Source: Carpediemonas membranifera (taxonomy: Eukaryota; Fornicata). From it: DNA of 64,000 nt. Position numbers and translations under genes: made by a program. Below are positions 1-9,256 of this stretch, piece after piece; within the stretch, counting starts at the first letter, position 1; every line of letters begins with the position of its first letter. Under the pieces are notes generated by a model. It made no database searches. It had not been told where the DNA came from and was given only the letters and a program-made list of their open reading frames with translations. Location of the stretch: NCBI GenBank assembly GCA_019828565.1, contig JAHDYR010000011.1, positions 558,001 through 622,000 of the forward strand, in the 5' to 3' direction.

Positions 1-208
1 TGCGTTTATGAGAGCATGCCCGTGTATGATAGCAGAGCTGTAAATGCCGTGGGGTTTGACCGCTTTCGCTTGGTACGGGGATGCACACCAGGATTATCAC
101 ATATCAGGGGCCTGCTGGTGCTAGTACGGACCTGTCTGAGGCTCAAGAGACCAAGGCCAGGGGAGATTGCAGCCGACCCCATTTGGTCACTCATTCATTG
201 ACACCGAT

Positions 209-1675
209 ATGTCGCAGCGAGAGGTCGATCGCTTCTATAAGATGGCCATTGACGCCACAACAGAAGGTGTTTCCGCTGAGGAGCAGGGAAAGATCTCTGA
301 CGCCGCTGCTTTCTACATTGCAGCGATCGAGTGCGCAAACAAGCTGTTCAAACATGCAGACGACCCCAATCTCAACACAGACAGCATCAATAAGATGAAT
401 TCTATGCTGAACTACTATCCTCGCTGCTGGGAACGCATCACCAAGTTCAAGAAAGAGAAGACTGCCAAGCTGCCGAACAAACTCCCGACCAAGAAGCAGA
501 TTCCCACCCTTGAGAAGAAGCTGGCCGTGTACGCAAAGATAGCGCCCCCGCCGCCGGCCCCAGCTCCCGTAGCCCAGCCGACCCGCACGGCGACGATCGG
601 GCCCAGCATCATGGCCAAGTACGGCCAACAGGCCGCAGCTATTGCCCAGGCCACCCAGCAGGCCAAGGCCGCCCAGGTACCAATGCGCCTCAACACCGCG
701 AAGTCCCAGTCGGCGTCCAAAGAACCACCGTCGGATGATCCCCTTGTCCGCAAGATCCAGGACCACCCCGAGGCATCTAAGATCGACAAGGCGCTACGGG
801 ATACTATTCTGAGCGAGTGCGTGTCAACCTCGCTGAACGTGACCTTTGATGACATCGCCGGGCTTTCTGACGTGAAGAACGCCCTCAACGAGCTCATCGT
901 TCTCCCCGCTCTCAAGCCGGAGTTCTTCACCGGCCTCAGAGCCCCGCCCAAGGGTCTGCTGGTCTACGGCCCACCCGGCAACGGCAAGACGATGATCGCC
1001 AAGGCGCTGGCCTCCGAGACGGACGCCGTGTTCTTCAGTATCAGCGCCTCGTCCCTCGTCAGCAAGTTCGTGGGCGAGAGCGAGAAGCTCATGCGGGCCC
1101 TGTTCACGGTCGCCCACGCCCTGCAGCCGGCCATTATCTTTATCGACGAGATCGACTCGATCCTCTCGGCCCGGTCGTCCAACGAGCACGAGGCCTCTAG
1201 GCGACTCAAGACGGAGTTCCTAGTCCGTATGGACGGTGTCGTGGCCGGGGACGAGGACCGCGTGGTCGTGCTAGCCGCCACTAACCGGCCCATGGAGCTC
1301 GACGACGCCGTGCTGCGGCGATTCCCCAAGCGGCTGCTCATCCCACTGCCTGACGCTGAGGGTCGGAGGGTGATGCTGAACACGATGCTGAGGAAGCAGA
1401 AGCACGGCCTGAGCAAGAGTGACATCGCCGAGATCGCCCAGTCCACCGACAACTACAGCGGAAGTGACCTCGCAGGCCTGGCGCGAGAGGCGGCGTTCTT
1501 CCCTGTGCGAGAGGTCCCTGCTGCAAAGCTGAAGAAGCTGAACGAGAAGGACCTGCGACAGATTAACATTGAAGACTTCAGAAAGGCCATGGGAGCAGTG
1601 CGGCCGAGCACGACACCGATGCTGATGCAGCAGCTCAGGGAGTGGACGATGCAGTATGGCGCCATCGCCATGTGA
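209..1675 (+). CDS. Spastin-like microtubule-severing AAA ATPase (MIT + AAA)
   Basis: The 488-residue product starts with a helical MIT-like domain (about residues 1-75), then a proline/alanine-rich linker, then one AAA ATPase module. Walker A reads GPPGNGKT (about residue 253) and Walker B IIFIDEID (about 308). The segment KFVGESEKL followed by EASRRLKTEFL and VLRRFPKRLLIPLP resembles spastin/fidgetin-type meiotic-clade AAA proteins more than Vps4. Spastins use ATP to pull tubulin tails into a hexamer pore and sever microtubules; this role is inferred from the family. The ATG at 209 is chosen because MSQREVD begins the MIT helix; an in-frame ATG exists at 167. The stop is followed by AATAAA-type sequence near 1698. 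Vps4 or katanin p60 is the alternative. Confidence 0.8.
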   Translation: MSQREVDRFYKMAIDATTEGVSAEEQGKISDAAAFYIAAIECANKLFKHADDPNLNTDSINKMNSMLNYYPRCWERITKFKKEKTAKLPNKLPTKKQIPTLEKKLAVYAKIAPPPPAPAPVAQPTRTATIGPSIMAKYGQQAAAIAQATQQAKAAQVPMRLNTAKSQSASKEPPSDDPLVRKIQDHPEASKIDKALRDTILSECVSTSLNVTFDDIAGLSDVKNALNELIVLPALKPEFFTGLRAPPKGLLVYGPPGNGKTMIAKALASETDAVFFSISASSLVSKFVGESEKLMRALFTVAHALQPAIIFIDEIDSILSARSSNEHEASRRLKTEFLVRMDGVVAGDEDRVVVLAATNRPMELDDAVLRRFPKRLLIPLPDAEGRRVMLNTMLRKQKHGLSKSDIAEIAQSTDNYSGSDLAGLAREAAFFPVREVPAAKLKKLNEKDLRQINIEDFRKAMGAVRPSTTPMLMQQLREWTMQYGAIAM

Positions 1676-2220
1676 GGGTGTGACTGATGATGTTTGAATA
1701 AAGCGCACGCGTGGAATAATCAATTGATTTGGGGTGTCGTTGAGTAGTTCCAAGCCCAGCAACACGGATGTTTACAATCAGCACTTCAACCGCAGAACTA
1801 CTTCCGCAGCATCGAGAACCTTCACCAAAAGCTTAGAACGCGAAGGCGGTGTGGTTGAGCTTGAGTTTAGTGTACTTTGGAGATAGCAGTGTCCGAAATA
1901 TTACCGAGTAACAATCGCAATGTCCTCGTTCTACTTGGCGGTGTGACACTACTAAGTTCGATCACAGCAGTGAATCATTATGGTCGATCTCACAGGGTGA
2001 GGGTGGCGGCAACCCTCATTCGCTGGGGCCTCAAGTGTGTTCCCAGCACACATCGCTATCTCTATCGCCTTGGGCAAGGTCGGCCCCGTCTCCGCTTGGT
2101 GTGGCCGTCTCCCAGAGTGTAGTGCAGTTCATTTAATCAAATATCAATCAATTCTGGTGGTGGCCGCTGCTCTCGCCGGTGGCCCCCACACAGTGTAGTT
2201 GCGTCACTCGCTGTTCGTGA
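1676..2220. other. Gene-poor interval with hairpins
   Basis: No convincing gene. A possible polyadenylation signal (AATAAA) for the upstream gene lies near 1698. The stretch at about 1996-2018 can form a hairpin with TGAGGGT and ACCCTCA arms. An 81-codon ORF at 1877-2122 shows no recognisable domain and I do not call it. Confidence 0.4.
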
Positions 2221-2556
2221 ATGTTTCTCATTGATGTTCATTCCACCAGGTCGACCACACCCTTTACCCTCGACGACGCCGTCGCCACCTACGCCCGCCT
2301 CATGGACATGCGCACCGAGGGCTGCGTCGAGATGACCTTCGCCGAGCGCAAGCGCGTCCACAACCTCAAGTACTTCACCTTCGTGGAGCAGCAGGGCAAG
2401 ACCGTCGAGGAGCTCAACGCCCAGTGGTACGACCGCAACTACTGGCAGCGCGAGCTCGGTATGGCTGATGCCCTCAACGTGCGCATCGCGGAGTTCAACA
2501 AGCACATCCTTGCTGGCAAGACCGTGGCTGAGTTCCTCAAGGAGCACTCTCACTAA
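2221..2556 (+). pseudogene. C-terminal fragment of a PLP-dependent cysteine synthase-like lyase
   Basis: The 111-residue ORF contains HNLKYFTFVEQQGKTVEEL followed by NAQWYDRNYWQ, which I recognise as the C-terminal tail of a family of PLP-dependent lyases related to cysteine synthase. The catalytic N-terminal about 250-300 residues (lysine Schiff-base and substrate loops) are absent, and the 545 bp upstream cannot hold them. The first ten residues look unrelated. Sequence just upstream ends in CCACCAG and has a GTTCGT 37 nt earlier, resembling an intron, but the candidate upstream exon frame is closed by a stop and lacks an ATG. It is either a relic or a small protein reusing the tail. It converges on the coiled-coil gene that ends 65 bp away. 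Confidence 0.5.
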
Positions 2557-2621
2557 ACTACCCACTAATAAACTACCCATCTTGGCACCTGCTTGTCTGC
2601 CCAATACTTTATACAGCGACT

Positions 2622-5309
2622 CTACTCCTTCTGAGTCAGCAGCCGTTCGACGGCCTCGGCGTCGTCCAGCATCTCCTCGATCCGGCCCGCGCCATCGAGC
2701 TGCATCGCACAGCCGAGCAGCGTGCCCCTGCACGACCGCACGAGGGTGCTGAGCCGCACCTTGGCGTTGGTGGCGAGGTCGCCATCCTCCAGGATCTCGG
2801 TCAGACACTGAATGACGCCCCTGACGCCCGCAGTGTACCGCTCGAACCTCTGGGCCACCTCCTCGGGCTCGCCCACCTGAGCAAGCAGACTGTCGGCATT
2901 GGCGTACAGCTTCTGGAAGCCCTCGATAACATGGGTCGCCTTGTCCAGCACCGCCTTCGTCTCGATCAGTCTCCGCTTGTCCTTGTCCGCCTGGGCGATG
3001 GCTGCGGTCGTCTCGTTGAACTCTGAGTGCATGGACTCGAGAGCGGCGTCGATCTTGGCCCGCTCCGCGAGCAGCGCCCTGTTCATCGCCTCGGCGTTCT
3101 CCACCTCGGCCTGCAGCTCAGCCTTCTTGTTGTGCAGCGCCTTGATCTCGTTGTCGACCGATCTCGTGGGCTGCCCGGTGCGCTTGAGCTTGTCCCTGTT
3201 GATGATCTGCGCGATGCTCTTGTCCAGCTCGTTCTTGTTCCTCTGCAGCTGCAGCATCGTCCGGCGCTTGAGCTCGTTGATGCTCTTCTCCAGGTCGGAG
3301 AGGTTCTTCTTCATCCGCGTGATCTCCCGTCGGAGCATCTCGAGCTCTCCCTGGCCCTCCTTGGGGTCCAGCGCCTCCTGCATCTCCTTCTGCATCGTCA
3401 GGTTCCGCTGGATCTGCATGTTCTCGGCCTCCGACAGCGCCAGGTTCTCGCGGGCAAGGTCGTGGGCCGTCTCGAGCGCGAGTCGCTTCTCGTCGAGCTG
3501 CGCGTACTTCTCCTCCCAGGCAGCCAGCTCCCCGGCCATCTCCATCTCCAGCGTCCGCACCTCGCTCGACCTCTTCTCCTGCGCAGCCTTCTGGGCGGCG
3601 AGCTGCTCGTTCAGGCCCTGGTGCCGGAGGTGCAGGTCGTTGGCGGTCCTGGCGAGGGTCTTGATCTGGCGGTTGAACTCGTCAACGGCGGCGTTGAGGC
3701 GGTCTCTCTTCGTCGCGAGGGTGGAGAGGTCCCGGGAGACAGAGTCCAGCTTGGCCCGGGTCGCCTCGATCTCGCCCTTCGTCGAGACCGACTGCGCTTG
3801 GGCGCTCAGCCATCTCTGCTGGAGTAGCTCGCTCTCGTCAGCCACGTGCTGGATCTCGTTCGTGAGGGAGGCGATGGTGCTCTCCAGGGGGCCGGTGTTC
3901 TCGTCCACGCCCCGCTTCGTCAGTTCGCCGAGCTTCTTGTTGAGGGCGTCCTGCTCCTTGCTCCGCTTGGCGATCTCGTCTGTCATCTGCGTCATCTGGC
4001 GGTCGTACTGGGACAGCAGGTCCTGCTGCGAGCTGATCTCGGCCTCGAGCTCGTCGTGGAATGCACTGAGCTTCATGATGCGGCCGTCAATCGACATCTG
4101 GTCCATTCTCAGGCGAGCAATGTCGTTCTCCGTCTTCGCAATCTCCTCGTGGGTGCCGTAGATCTCGTCCATCATCTTCCTCGTGTCTGTCTGGTACTGC
4201 GCGGTCTCGGCACTCAGCCCGCGGACGTCGTTCTGCTTCTCGCTAAGCTCCTCCTCAAGCTTGCGCTTCTCCTCGACGGCCTTGCGGTAGGCCTTGTCCT
4301 CCTGCTCCTTCTCCCGCAGTGCCTTGCTCGCCTCGGCCCGAGACTGCTCGGTGTCGCGGGACATGGCCTCAAGGGCGTCTGCGAGTTCAACGGCCTCCTC
4401 GTCGAGCGCGGCGTTGCGCTGCTTCGAGTCTGCCAGCTTGCGGCGCTCGGTGACGATCGTCTGGTCGATCTGCCGGACCCGCTGCTGCATGGTCGCCTGG
4501 CTCAGCTGGCTCGCACGAATCTCGGCCTGGAGCCCGCGGAGCGTCGCCTCGTGGTCCATGCGCTGCCTCCGCTTCATCTCAAGGGCCTCGTGCTGCCTGG
4601 TGTAGGCGATGTTGCGTGCCTCCAAGCCTTGGCGGGCCGTGACGATGTCGCGATCGACCTGTGCCCGCTTCTTGGCGAACTCGACGAGCTTCTCCTCAAA
4701 GGTCTCCTGCATGCTGTCGGCCTTGCGGATCTCTTCGGCCTGGAGCTCGCGCTGCTCCTTCAGCAGCACGATGTCCTCCTCGGAGGTCGCCAGCCGGGAC
4801 TCCAGCGCCGTGATGGCCATATCCTGGAGGAGCTTGTCGTTCTCGAACTTCTTGATGTCCTCCTCGGTGCGGTAGGCCACTCTTCTGCGCGTGGCGACCT
4901 CTTTCGACATCTGCTCCTGGTGGGTGGCGAGCGTCGCGAGGACGGCAGTCTGCTCGTTCTCGTCGTGGAGCAGATCTGCAAGCTGGCGGTCGGTCGCCTG
5001 GGAGCGCTCAACGGCGGCTTCGTGGCGGGCCAGAAGGGACTGCTTGGATGCCTTCAGATCCTCCGCTGTCTTCTCGGCCTCCTCGCGTCTCTCCGAGGAG
5101 ACATGGATGCCCGCAACGCGCCTGGCCAGTTCCTGCTGGCGGTTGTAGAGCGTAGCACCGATCGTCTCCCGTTCCTTGCTCACGGACGCAATCTGCGCGT
5201 TTCTGTCCCTTACCAGGACAGCCAGGCGCTGATATGCCTCCTCGTAGTTCTTGCAAAGCGCCTCGAGGACCTCAGGCGTGAAGTCTCCAATCAGGTCAGT
5301 GTCGTCCAT
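2622..5309 (-). CDS. Long coiled-coil protein, CCDC40-like (axonemal ruler candidate)
   Basis: An 895-residue, almost entirely coiled-coil protein rich in E, K, R, Q and A with few prolines. A short acidic non-coil start (MDDTDLIGDFTPEV) precedes the coils. The region LRREITRMKKNLSDLEKSIN, then a long basic helix and NKNELDKSIAQIINRD, resembles the C-terminal part of CCDC40/FAP172, which with CCDC39 sets the 96-nm repeat of ciliary doublets. That assignment rests on pattern similarity only, and other axonemal coiled coils are possible. The start at 5309 is preferred over an in-frame ATG 51 nt upstream because the extra residues look like leader sequence. The gene converges on the lyase fragment at 2556. 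Confidence 0.55.
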   Translation of the reverse strand: MDDTDLIGDFTPEVLEALCKNYEEAYQRLAVLVRDRNAQIASVSKERETIGATLYNRQQELARRVAGIHVSSERREEAEKTAEDLKASKQSLLARHEAAVERSQATDRQLADLLHDENEQTAVLATLATHQEQMSKEVATRRRVAYRTEEDIKKFENDKLLQDMAITALESRLATSEEDIVLLKEQRELQAEEIRKADSMQETFEEKLVEFAKKRAQVDRDIVTARQGLEARNIAYTRQHEALEMKRRQRMDHEATLRGLQAEIRASQLSQATMQQRVRQIDQTIVTERRKLADSKQRNAALDEEAVELADALEAMSRDTEQSRAEASKALREKEQEDKAYRKAVEEKRKLEEELSEKQNDVRGLSAETAQYQTDTRKMMDEIYGTHEEIAKTENDIARLRMDQMSIDGRIMKLSAFHDELEAEISSQQDLLSQYDRQMTQMTDEIAKRSKEQDALNKKLGELTKRGVDENTGPLESTIASLTNEIQHVADESELLQQRWLSAQAQSVSTKGEIEATRAKLDSVSRDLSTLATKRDRLNAAVDEFNRQIKTLARTANDLHLRHQGLNEQLAAQKAAQEKRSSEVRTLEMEMAGELAAWEEKYAQLDEKRLALETAHDLARENLALSEAENMQIQRNLTMQKEMQEALDPKEGQGELEMLRREITRMKKNLSDLEKSINELKRRTMLQLQRNKNELDKSIAQIINRDKLKRTGQPTRSVDNEIKALHNKKAELQAEVENAEAMNRALLAERAKIDAALESMHSEFNETTAAIAQADKDKRRLIETKAVLDKATHVIEGFQKLYANADSLLAQVGEPEEVAQRFERYTAGVRGVIQCLTEILEDGDLATNAKVRLSTLVRSCRGTLLGCAMQLDGAGRIEEMLDDAEAVERLLTQKE

Positions 5310-5790
5310 CTCGAATTTTGTGCCGTGCCGTAATCTGCACCGAGGGCCAGAGGCCGACAATCAGTGGTTGACTGGGTGGTGGCAAGGCGCTGGTTTTCGC
5401 ACAGTGTTGATGTATCTCCTTATGGTGTTTGCCAATCTCCTGTAATTTCACACGGCTTCAGCCCGGCGGCAGCGGCACGCGAAGCCAGGGTTCGCATCAT
5501 GCGTCGAGGATACAGTGGGGATTACACCTTGGACCGGGCATCTTTTGTCACTGACACGAATCCCATCCCGTCTGCAGTTGAACCAACGAGGTGATCCGGT
5601 GACAGCGACAGGTCGAGACTGGCGTGGTTTCCGGGAGTATGGACCCAGAACCCCCATTTGGCGCAGATATATCTTCAACTGATGAAATGTGATTCGATCT
5701 TTTCGTACCCTCCTAATCGCAACTGATTGCCATCAGTCTGTAATCGAAGCGTCGAACAACGATTGCGACAGAACGGAAAGAACAGGCAAT
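5310..5790. other. Intergenic interval between divergent genes
   Basis: It separates the coiled-coil gene on the minus strand from the Myb gene on the plus strand and so should hold both promoters. I see no RNA gene, repeat or clear TAAACTGC-type element here. Confidence 0.4.
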
Positions 5791-6358
5791 ATGAACGAGC
5801 AGGCGTTCTATGTTGCCGCCCAGTTGAAAGCACTCACACAACCAACCGTCAAGCCACGGTTTCGATGGACGAGCGCTCATCACAAAACATTTGCAGACAT
5901 AGTGATACGTCTCGGTATCAAAAGCGCAAGACCAAGGCACATTCTAGCTGTTTGTTTCATTCCACCACCTTACCCAGGAGATGCAGAAGGTGTTCCCCGA
6001 GTCGTCGATCTCTCGCGACAACGTTTCCAGCCACCTCCAGAAGTACCGCCAGTACGCGCTCAAGTCACTTCGCCTCGAGGCGCATCAGCTCAGTGACGCA
6101 CATGGCGAGATCATGCGCCGGCTCGAGGCAGCCGGAAAGCACATGGTACCAGACATCGCAGCCATGATGAAGGAGTCCACCCCTCAGACAGTGCAGGTGA
6201 TCATCAACACGGACTCGCCCCCAAGGTCGAGGTCGGTGTCCAACTCCCATGCTGGGAGCCCACTCGTGTCGTGCACGCAGTCGCCCGTCACTGAGTGGAA
6301 TCGGTTCATGCCGAAGACCGTGGTTCCCGTTGTGAGAGACCCGGACCGCGAGTGGTGA
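5791..6358 (+). CDS. GARP/SHAQKYF-type Myb DNA-binding protein, one intron
   Basis: Two exons (5791-5949 and 5978-6358) give 179 residues. The 28-nt intron 5950-5977 starts GTTTGT and ends TTACCCAG. Splicing joins RFRWTSAHHKTFADIVIRLG to a third helix ending NVSSHLQKYR, the hallmark of the single-repeat GARP/SHAQKYF Myb domain (residues about 22-80). Without splicing the domain is cut. The rest is low complexity, closing with MPKTVVPVVRDPDREW. Such proteins bind short DNA motifs as transcription regulators; the target is unknown. A paralogue at 14461-15203 has an intron at the identical codon boundary and a similar C-terminal tail (RPIIRDPDRQF). The ATG at 5791 is the nearest one to the domain; an upstream in-frame start at 5689 is possible. 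Confidence 0.8.
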
Positions 6359-6492
6359 GGGGAGCTGGTGGATGGGTCGACCCCGGTCATGTCCGGTAAC
6401 GTAGCACGGATCAATAGGCATATGAATGAAGGTCAGCACGACAGTCTCGAGGTCGATAAGCCTGAGTTGCGTTGAGAATTTTGCTCCTGACA

Positions 6493-6500
6493 TAAACTGC
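6493..6500 (+). promoter_or_regulatory. Candidate core promoter/initiator element TAAACTGC
   Basis: TAAACTGCACC lies 16 nt before the ATG at 6516. The same octamer precedes the ATGs at 24249 and 37163 and occurs at 13996 and 28936. The spacing suggests a transcription start element with very short 5' UTRs. Confidence 0.45.
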
Positions 6501-6515
6501 ACCAAGAAATGACAG

Positions 6516-7772
6516 ATGTCGACGGAAACGCCAATTGCCCATTCAGGTATTCAAGATCCACTTGCATCAGTACGATTTAGAAACGCAGATAATGTAACCC
6601 TTATCAAAACACCAGTAGAAAGCATGGAGGAGAGCATAGACGGGATGCATGAGCCCGAGCCTCTCCAGGTCTCTCCTGAACCCGAATACGATTATCAACA
6701 GGAAGAGGTGGAAGAAATAGAGGAGGAGGAAGAGATGGAAGAGGAAGAAGAGGAGTTGGAGGAGACTCTCCGCGAGCAAGCCCGCAAAGCCGAAAAATTG
6801 CGCGATTTCCTCAATGAGCTGTGCGGCCGCCTGTATGAGATGGCGCCCAGCTCACCATACGACGTATCTGCCATTGTAGACCACCGCAACATCGTGCCCG
6901 ACGAGTACTTCTCGGCCGAGCGCTCCTGGAAGATGCTCAACCCCGTCCTCGCCAACATCCGCGCCGCCCTCGACGCATTTCCTGATAACGTTGAATACGG
7001 CCAGCCTGAGCTGCGTGAGAGCAGGATGATCCGTGCCCCGCTGGGCGGAGCCATGGAGCGGGCCCGTCGACGGATGGCATGCAGGGGGGTCGGGGTCAGG
7101 GGCGGTTTGGTCGAGAGCACGCCTGTTCCAGTATCATTCGACATGCCTGAGCAGATCCAGAGGCCACAGAACCCGCATCAATGGCAACCGCAGCCTCAGC
7201 AGCGCAAGGCAAAGATCGTGGCAAAGCAACCGAAGCCCAAACCCAAGGTCCCAAAGGCCGAAACCTGGTCAGTCCCGTTCCCGGACGACAAGGTGAAGCG
7301 CGCCAAGGCAAAGAGCAAGGCGACCCAGTCTGCCCCGGCCAAGAAGGTCCGGGCAATCATCGTCGAGCACCCCCCACGGACATCGGTCATTGATGAGATG
7401 CAGCAGACTGTCAGGAATAACACGGAGGACACCGCAGTGGAGGCTTCTCTGACTGACATTCAGACTGACCTGCAAGACTCCGTGGCGAGTCAGGTAGCGT
7501 ATCTTCAGAGTCGCGGCCACATGGGCGAATTCTCGCCGGAGAGCATCCATTCGGTGGACAACGAGTACAGCGTGAGCCGGTGTGTCGAGCCCTCGCTCCT
7601 GGGCGATCGGTCGACAATTGTCAGCCACGAGGGCGCCTCTGCGGTTGATGAGTCACTTGACCGGTCGAACCGTATCCGCGAGGTCGGGTTCCAGGCCATC
7701 CACGCCATGGATGACGTGCTCGAGCAGTACAGGCAGCTCGGTGTCATCGCTAACAGCTCGATTTCTGGATGA
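6516..7772 (+). CDS. Uncharacterised acidic/basic bipartite protein
   Basis: The 418-residue product is not recognised. Residues about 60-90 are an extreme acidic run of glutamates leading into a short helix (LREQARKAEKLRDFLNEL). Residues about 95-160 look globular (VDHRNIVPDEYFSAERSWKM). Residues about 215-285 are a basic, proline- and lysine-rich tract. The C-terminus (EVGFQAIHAMDDVLEQYRQL) is helical. Acidic plus basic low-complexity blocks are common in nuclear or chromatin proteins, but that is only a suggestion. The start is supported by the TAAACTGC element 16 nt upstream. A TAGTAAA and AATAAA follow the stop, fitting a polyadenylation signal. Confidence 0.7.
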   Translation: MSTETPIAHSGIQDPLASVRFRNADNVTLIKTPVESMEESIDGMHEPEPLQVSPEPEYDYQQEEVEEIEEEEEMEEEEEELEETLREQARKAEKLRDFLNELCGRLYEMAPSSPYDVSAIVDHRNIVPDEYFSAERSWKMLNPVLANIRAALDAFPDNVEYGQPELRESRMIRAPLGGAMERARRRMACRGVGVRGGLVESTPVPVSFDMPEQIQRPQNPHQWQPQPQQRKAKIVAKQPKPKPKVPKAETWSVPFPDDKVKRAKAKSKATQSAPAKKVRAIIVEHPPRTSVIDEMQQTVRNNTEDTAVEASLTDIQTDLQDSVASQVAYLQSRGHMGEFSPESIHSVDNEYSVSRCVEPSLLGDRSTIVSHEGASAVDESLDRSNRIREVGFQAIHAMDDVLEQYRQLGVIANSSISG

Positions 7773-8405
7773 GTGTGGCGAAGGAGGACTGTCACGCTGT
7801 AGTAAAGTTTAATAAACACGTAAATGGAGCAGTGCTCAAGTTCGTTTGATTTACTTATTTCTGTCAACCCGACGGATGCCACTACACTTGACCAACTTAG
7901 TGCCCATACAAACACTCCCCTCGGGCATCCGTGGCCCGGCGAAACTGCGAACCCGTGCGCCAGCCTAGGAGGCTCATTGCCCCAGGCTAGCGCACTACGG
8001 CTGCCAAACCCGGCGGGGCTCTCTGGTTGAGGTTTGATAAATTCAACCTCCCTCAGAAACTCCGAGAACATGGCGCCAATTAACATCCTTTCGCCTTTGG
8101 TCTCTCCTGTGGAGGTCGACCAGCGGACCATCTGACACTGTAAAGCACTGGTTGGCTACACGCCGAGAGAAGAGGGCCTTCAATGTCTCAACGGAGGCGG
8201 TTGACGTCATGCTCCCCTCGTCATCCGCTGTCAGACTCCAGGTCACAGCCTCTTGCGCTCTTCTCGGCAGGGTTCGTTGCTTGATGCCCTGGTGTGGGGT
8301 GTCATTCAGTACACCGGAAGCACGGATTAGCTCGATCAACTTTGAACTGGTACTCCCCATATTTGTCTAGACATGTAACACGTAAAGACGGAGGCGAAAA
8401 CTGGG
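7773..8405. other. Gene-poor interval with RNA-like hairpins
   Basis: It begins with the 3' end of the previous gene (TAGTAAAGTTTAATAAA near 7799-7815). The middle, GC-rich part folds into strong hairpins listed separately at 7955-8050. I see no protein-coding gene. Confidence 0.4.
7955..8050 (+). ncRNA. Possible structured non-coding RNA (two hairpins)
   Basis: GTGCGC-C-AGCCT (7955-7966) pairs with AGGCT-A-GCGCAC (7984-7995): 11 pairs with one mismatch around a 17-nt loop. A second hairpin follows near 8025-8050 (GAGGTT with AACCTC, 10-nt loop). The two-hairpin layout would suit an H/ACA-type RNA, but no convincing box elements were identified and the strand is arbitrary. Confidence 0.25.
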
Positions 8406-9044
8406 ATGAGAGCGATTATCCAGCGTGTGAAGCGTGCATCGGTTACTGTTGATGACGAAGTTATTGGCGATATTGGGAAGGGCCTCTGCGTGCTCGTAGG
8501 CATCACACGTGATGATATTCCGCTTGATCTGGACTTCATGGCCAAGAAGATCGCCGGGATTCGTCTATTCGACGATTCAGAGGGGAATCCGTGGACAAAG
8601 TCTGCCAAGGATGTCGGCGGCGGCATTCTTCTTGTCAGCCAGTTCACCCTGTGCGCCCAGCTCAAGGGCAACCGGCCCGACTACCACGATGCCCTCGACG
8701 GATCACTCAGCGAGGGCATGTTCAACCAGCTCGTAGAACAGGTGAAGAAGATCCACGGTGATAACGTGGCCACCGGCAGGTTTGGCGCCGACATGGATGT
8801 TATGATCGTCAACGACGGTCCTTGCACAATCGAGATCGACTCCCGCAAGTCGGAGTATCTTGAGTCCTCCATGTATTCTAGGGTCGGCCAGAAAAACGTC
8901 GAGAAGTACTTCAGGCAGCTTGAGAAGCAGGCTCAGATTGAGGCAAACAGGAAGGCCAAGGCCGCGCTCAAGCAGCAGCAGAAGGCCGCGAAACTTGCGG
9001 GGGAGCTAGCGAATATTGCTCATGAGGCCGAAGCTAAGGAGTAA
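8406..9044 (+). CDS. dtd: D-aminoacyl-tRNA deacylase (DTD)
   Basis: The 212-residue product begins MRAIIQRVKRASVTVDDEVI, the standard start of the DTD fold, and carries both family signature motifs: SQFTL (about residue 78) and NDGPCTIEID (about residue 138). DTD removes D-amino acids (and mis-charged glycine) from tRNA in the cytosol, a proofreading step in translation. The core is about 150 residues as usual. The remaining about 60 are a lysine/alanine-rich helical extension (EANRKAKAALKQQQKAAKLA) seen in some eukaryotic members. The ATG at 8406 is fixed by the conserved N-terminus. A variant of the start element (AAAACTG) lies directly upstream. Confidence 0.95.
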   Translation: MRAIIQRVKRASVTVDDEVIGDIGKGLCVLVGITRDDIPLDLDFMAKKIAGIRLFDDSEGNPWTKSAKDVGGGILLVSQFTLCAQLKGNRPDYHDALDGSLSEGMFNQLVEQVKKIHGDNVATGRFGADMDVMIVNDGPCTIEIDSRKSEYLESSMYSRVGQKNVEKYFRQLEKQAQIEANRKAKAALKQQQKAAKLAGELANIAHEAEAKE

Positions 9045-9256
9045 ACTTCGTGCTTAAGCAAATCACACGGAATTTCGTAAGAGTCACGAATCGACTCAGA
9101 CTCGAGAATCGATGTCTTGACCTAGCCCACATGCCACAGAGCACCATGGCCGCTAAACAATGGGCGCATGAAGCATAGTCGGCTTCTCAGTCCGACAGGC
9201 GACGGTGTTTGGAGTCGAGGCAAGTCGCACAGAAAGAACACCAGCGATTTGGCCAT

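Noticed and set aside
1-208. Short ORFs at the left edge
   Set aside because: Too short, mutually overlapping and featureless; may be 3' end of a gene outside the window.
1877-2122. 81-codon ORF
   Set aside because: No domain, no promoter element and overlapping hairpins; codon content looks random.
3846-5333. 495-codon plus-strand ORF opposite the CCDC40-like gene
   Set aside because: Leucine-rich shadow frame of a GC-rich coiled-coil gene, as also seen at 12314-13279 and 2899-4161.
7941-7980. GAAACTGCGAA and GGCTCATT recalling 18S rRNA
   Set aside because: The spacing is wrong and no other rRNA sequence follows; probably coincidence.
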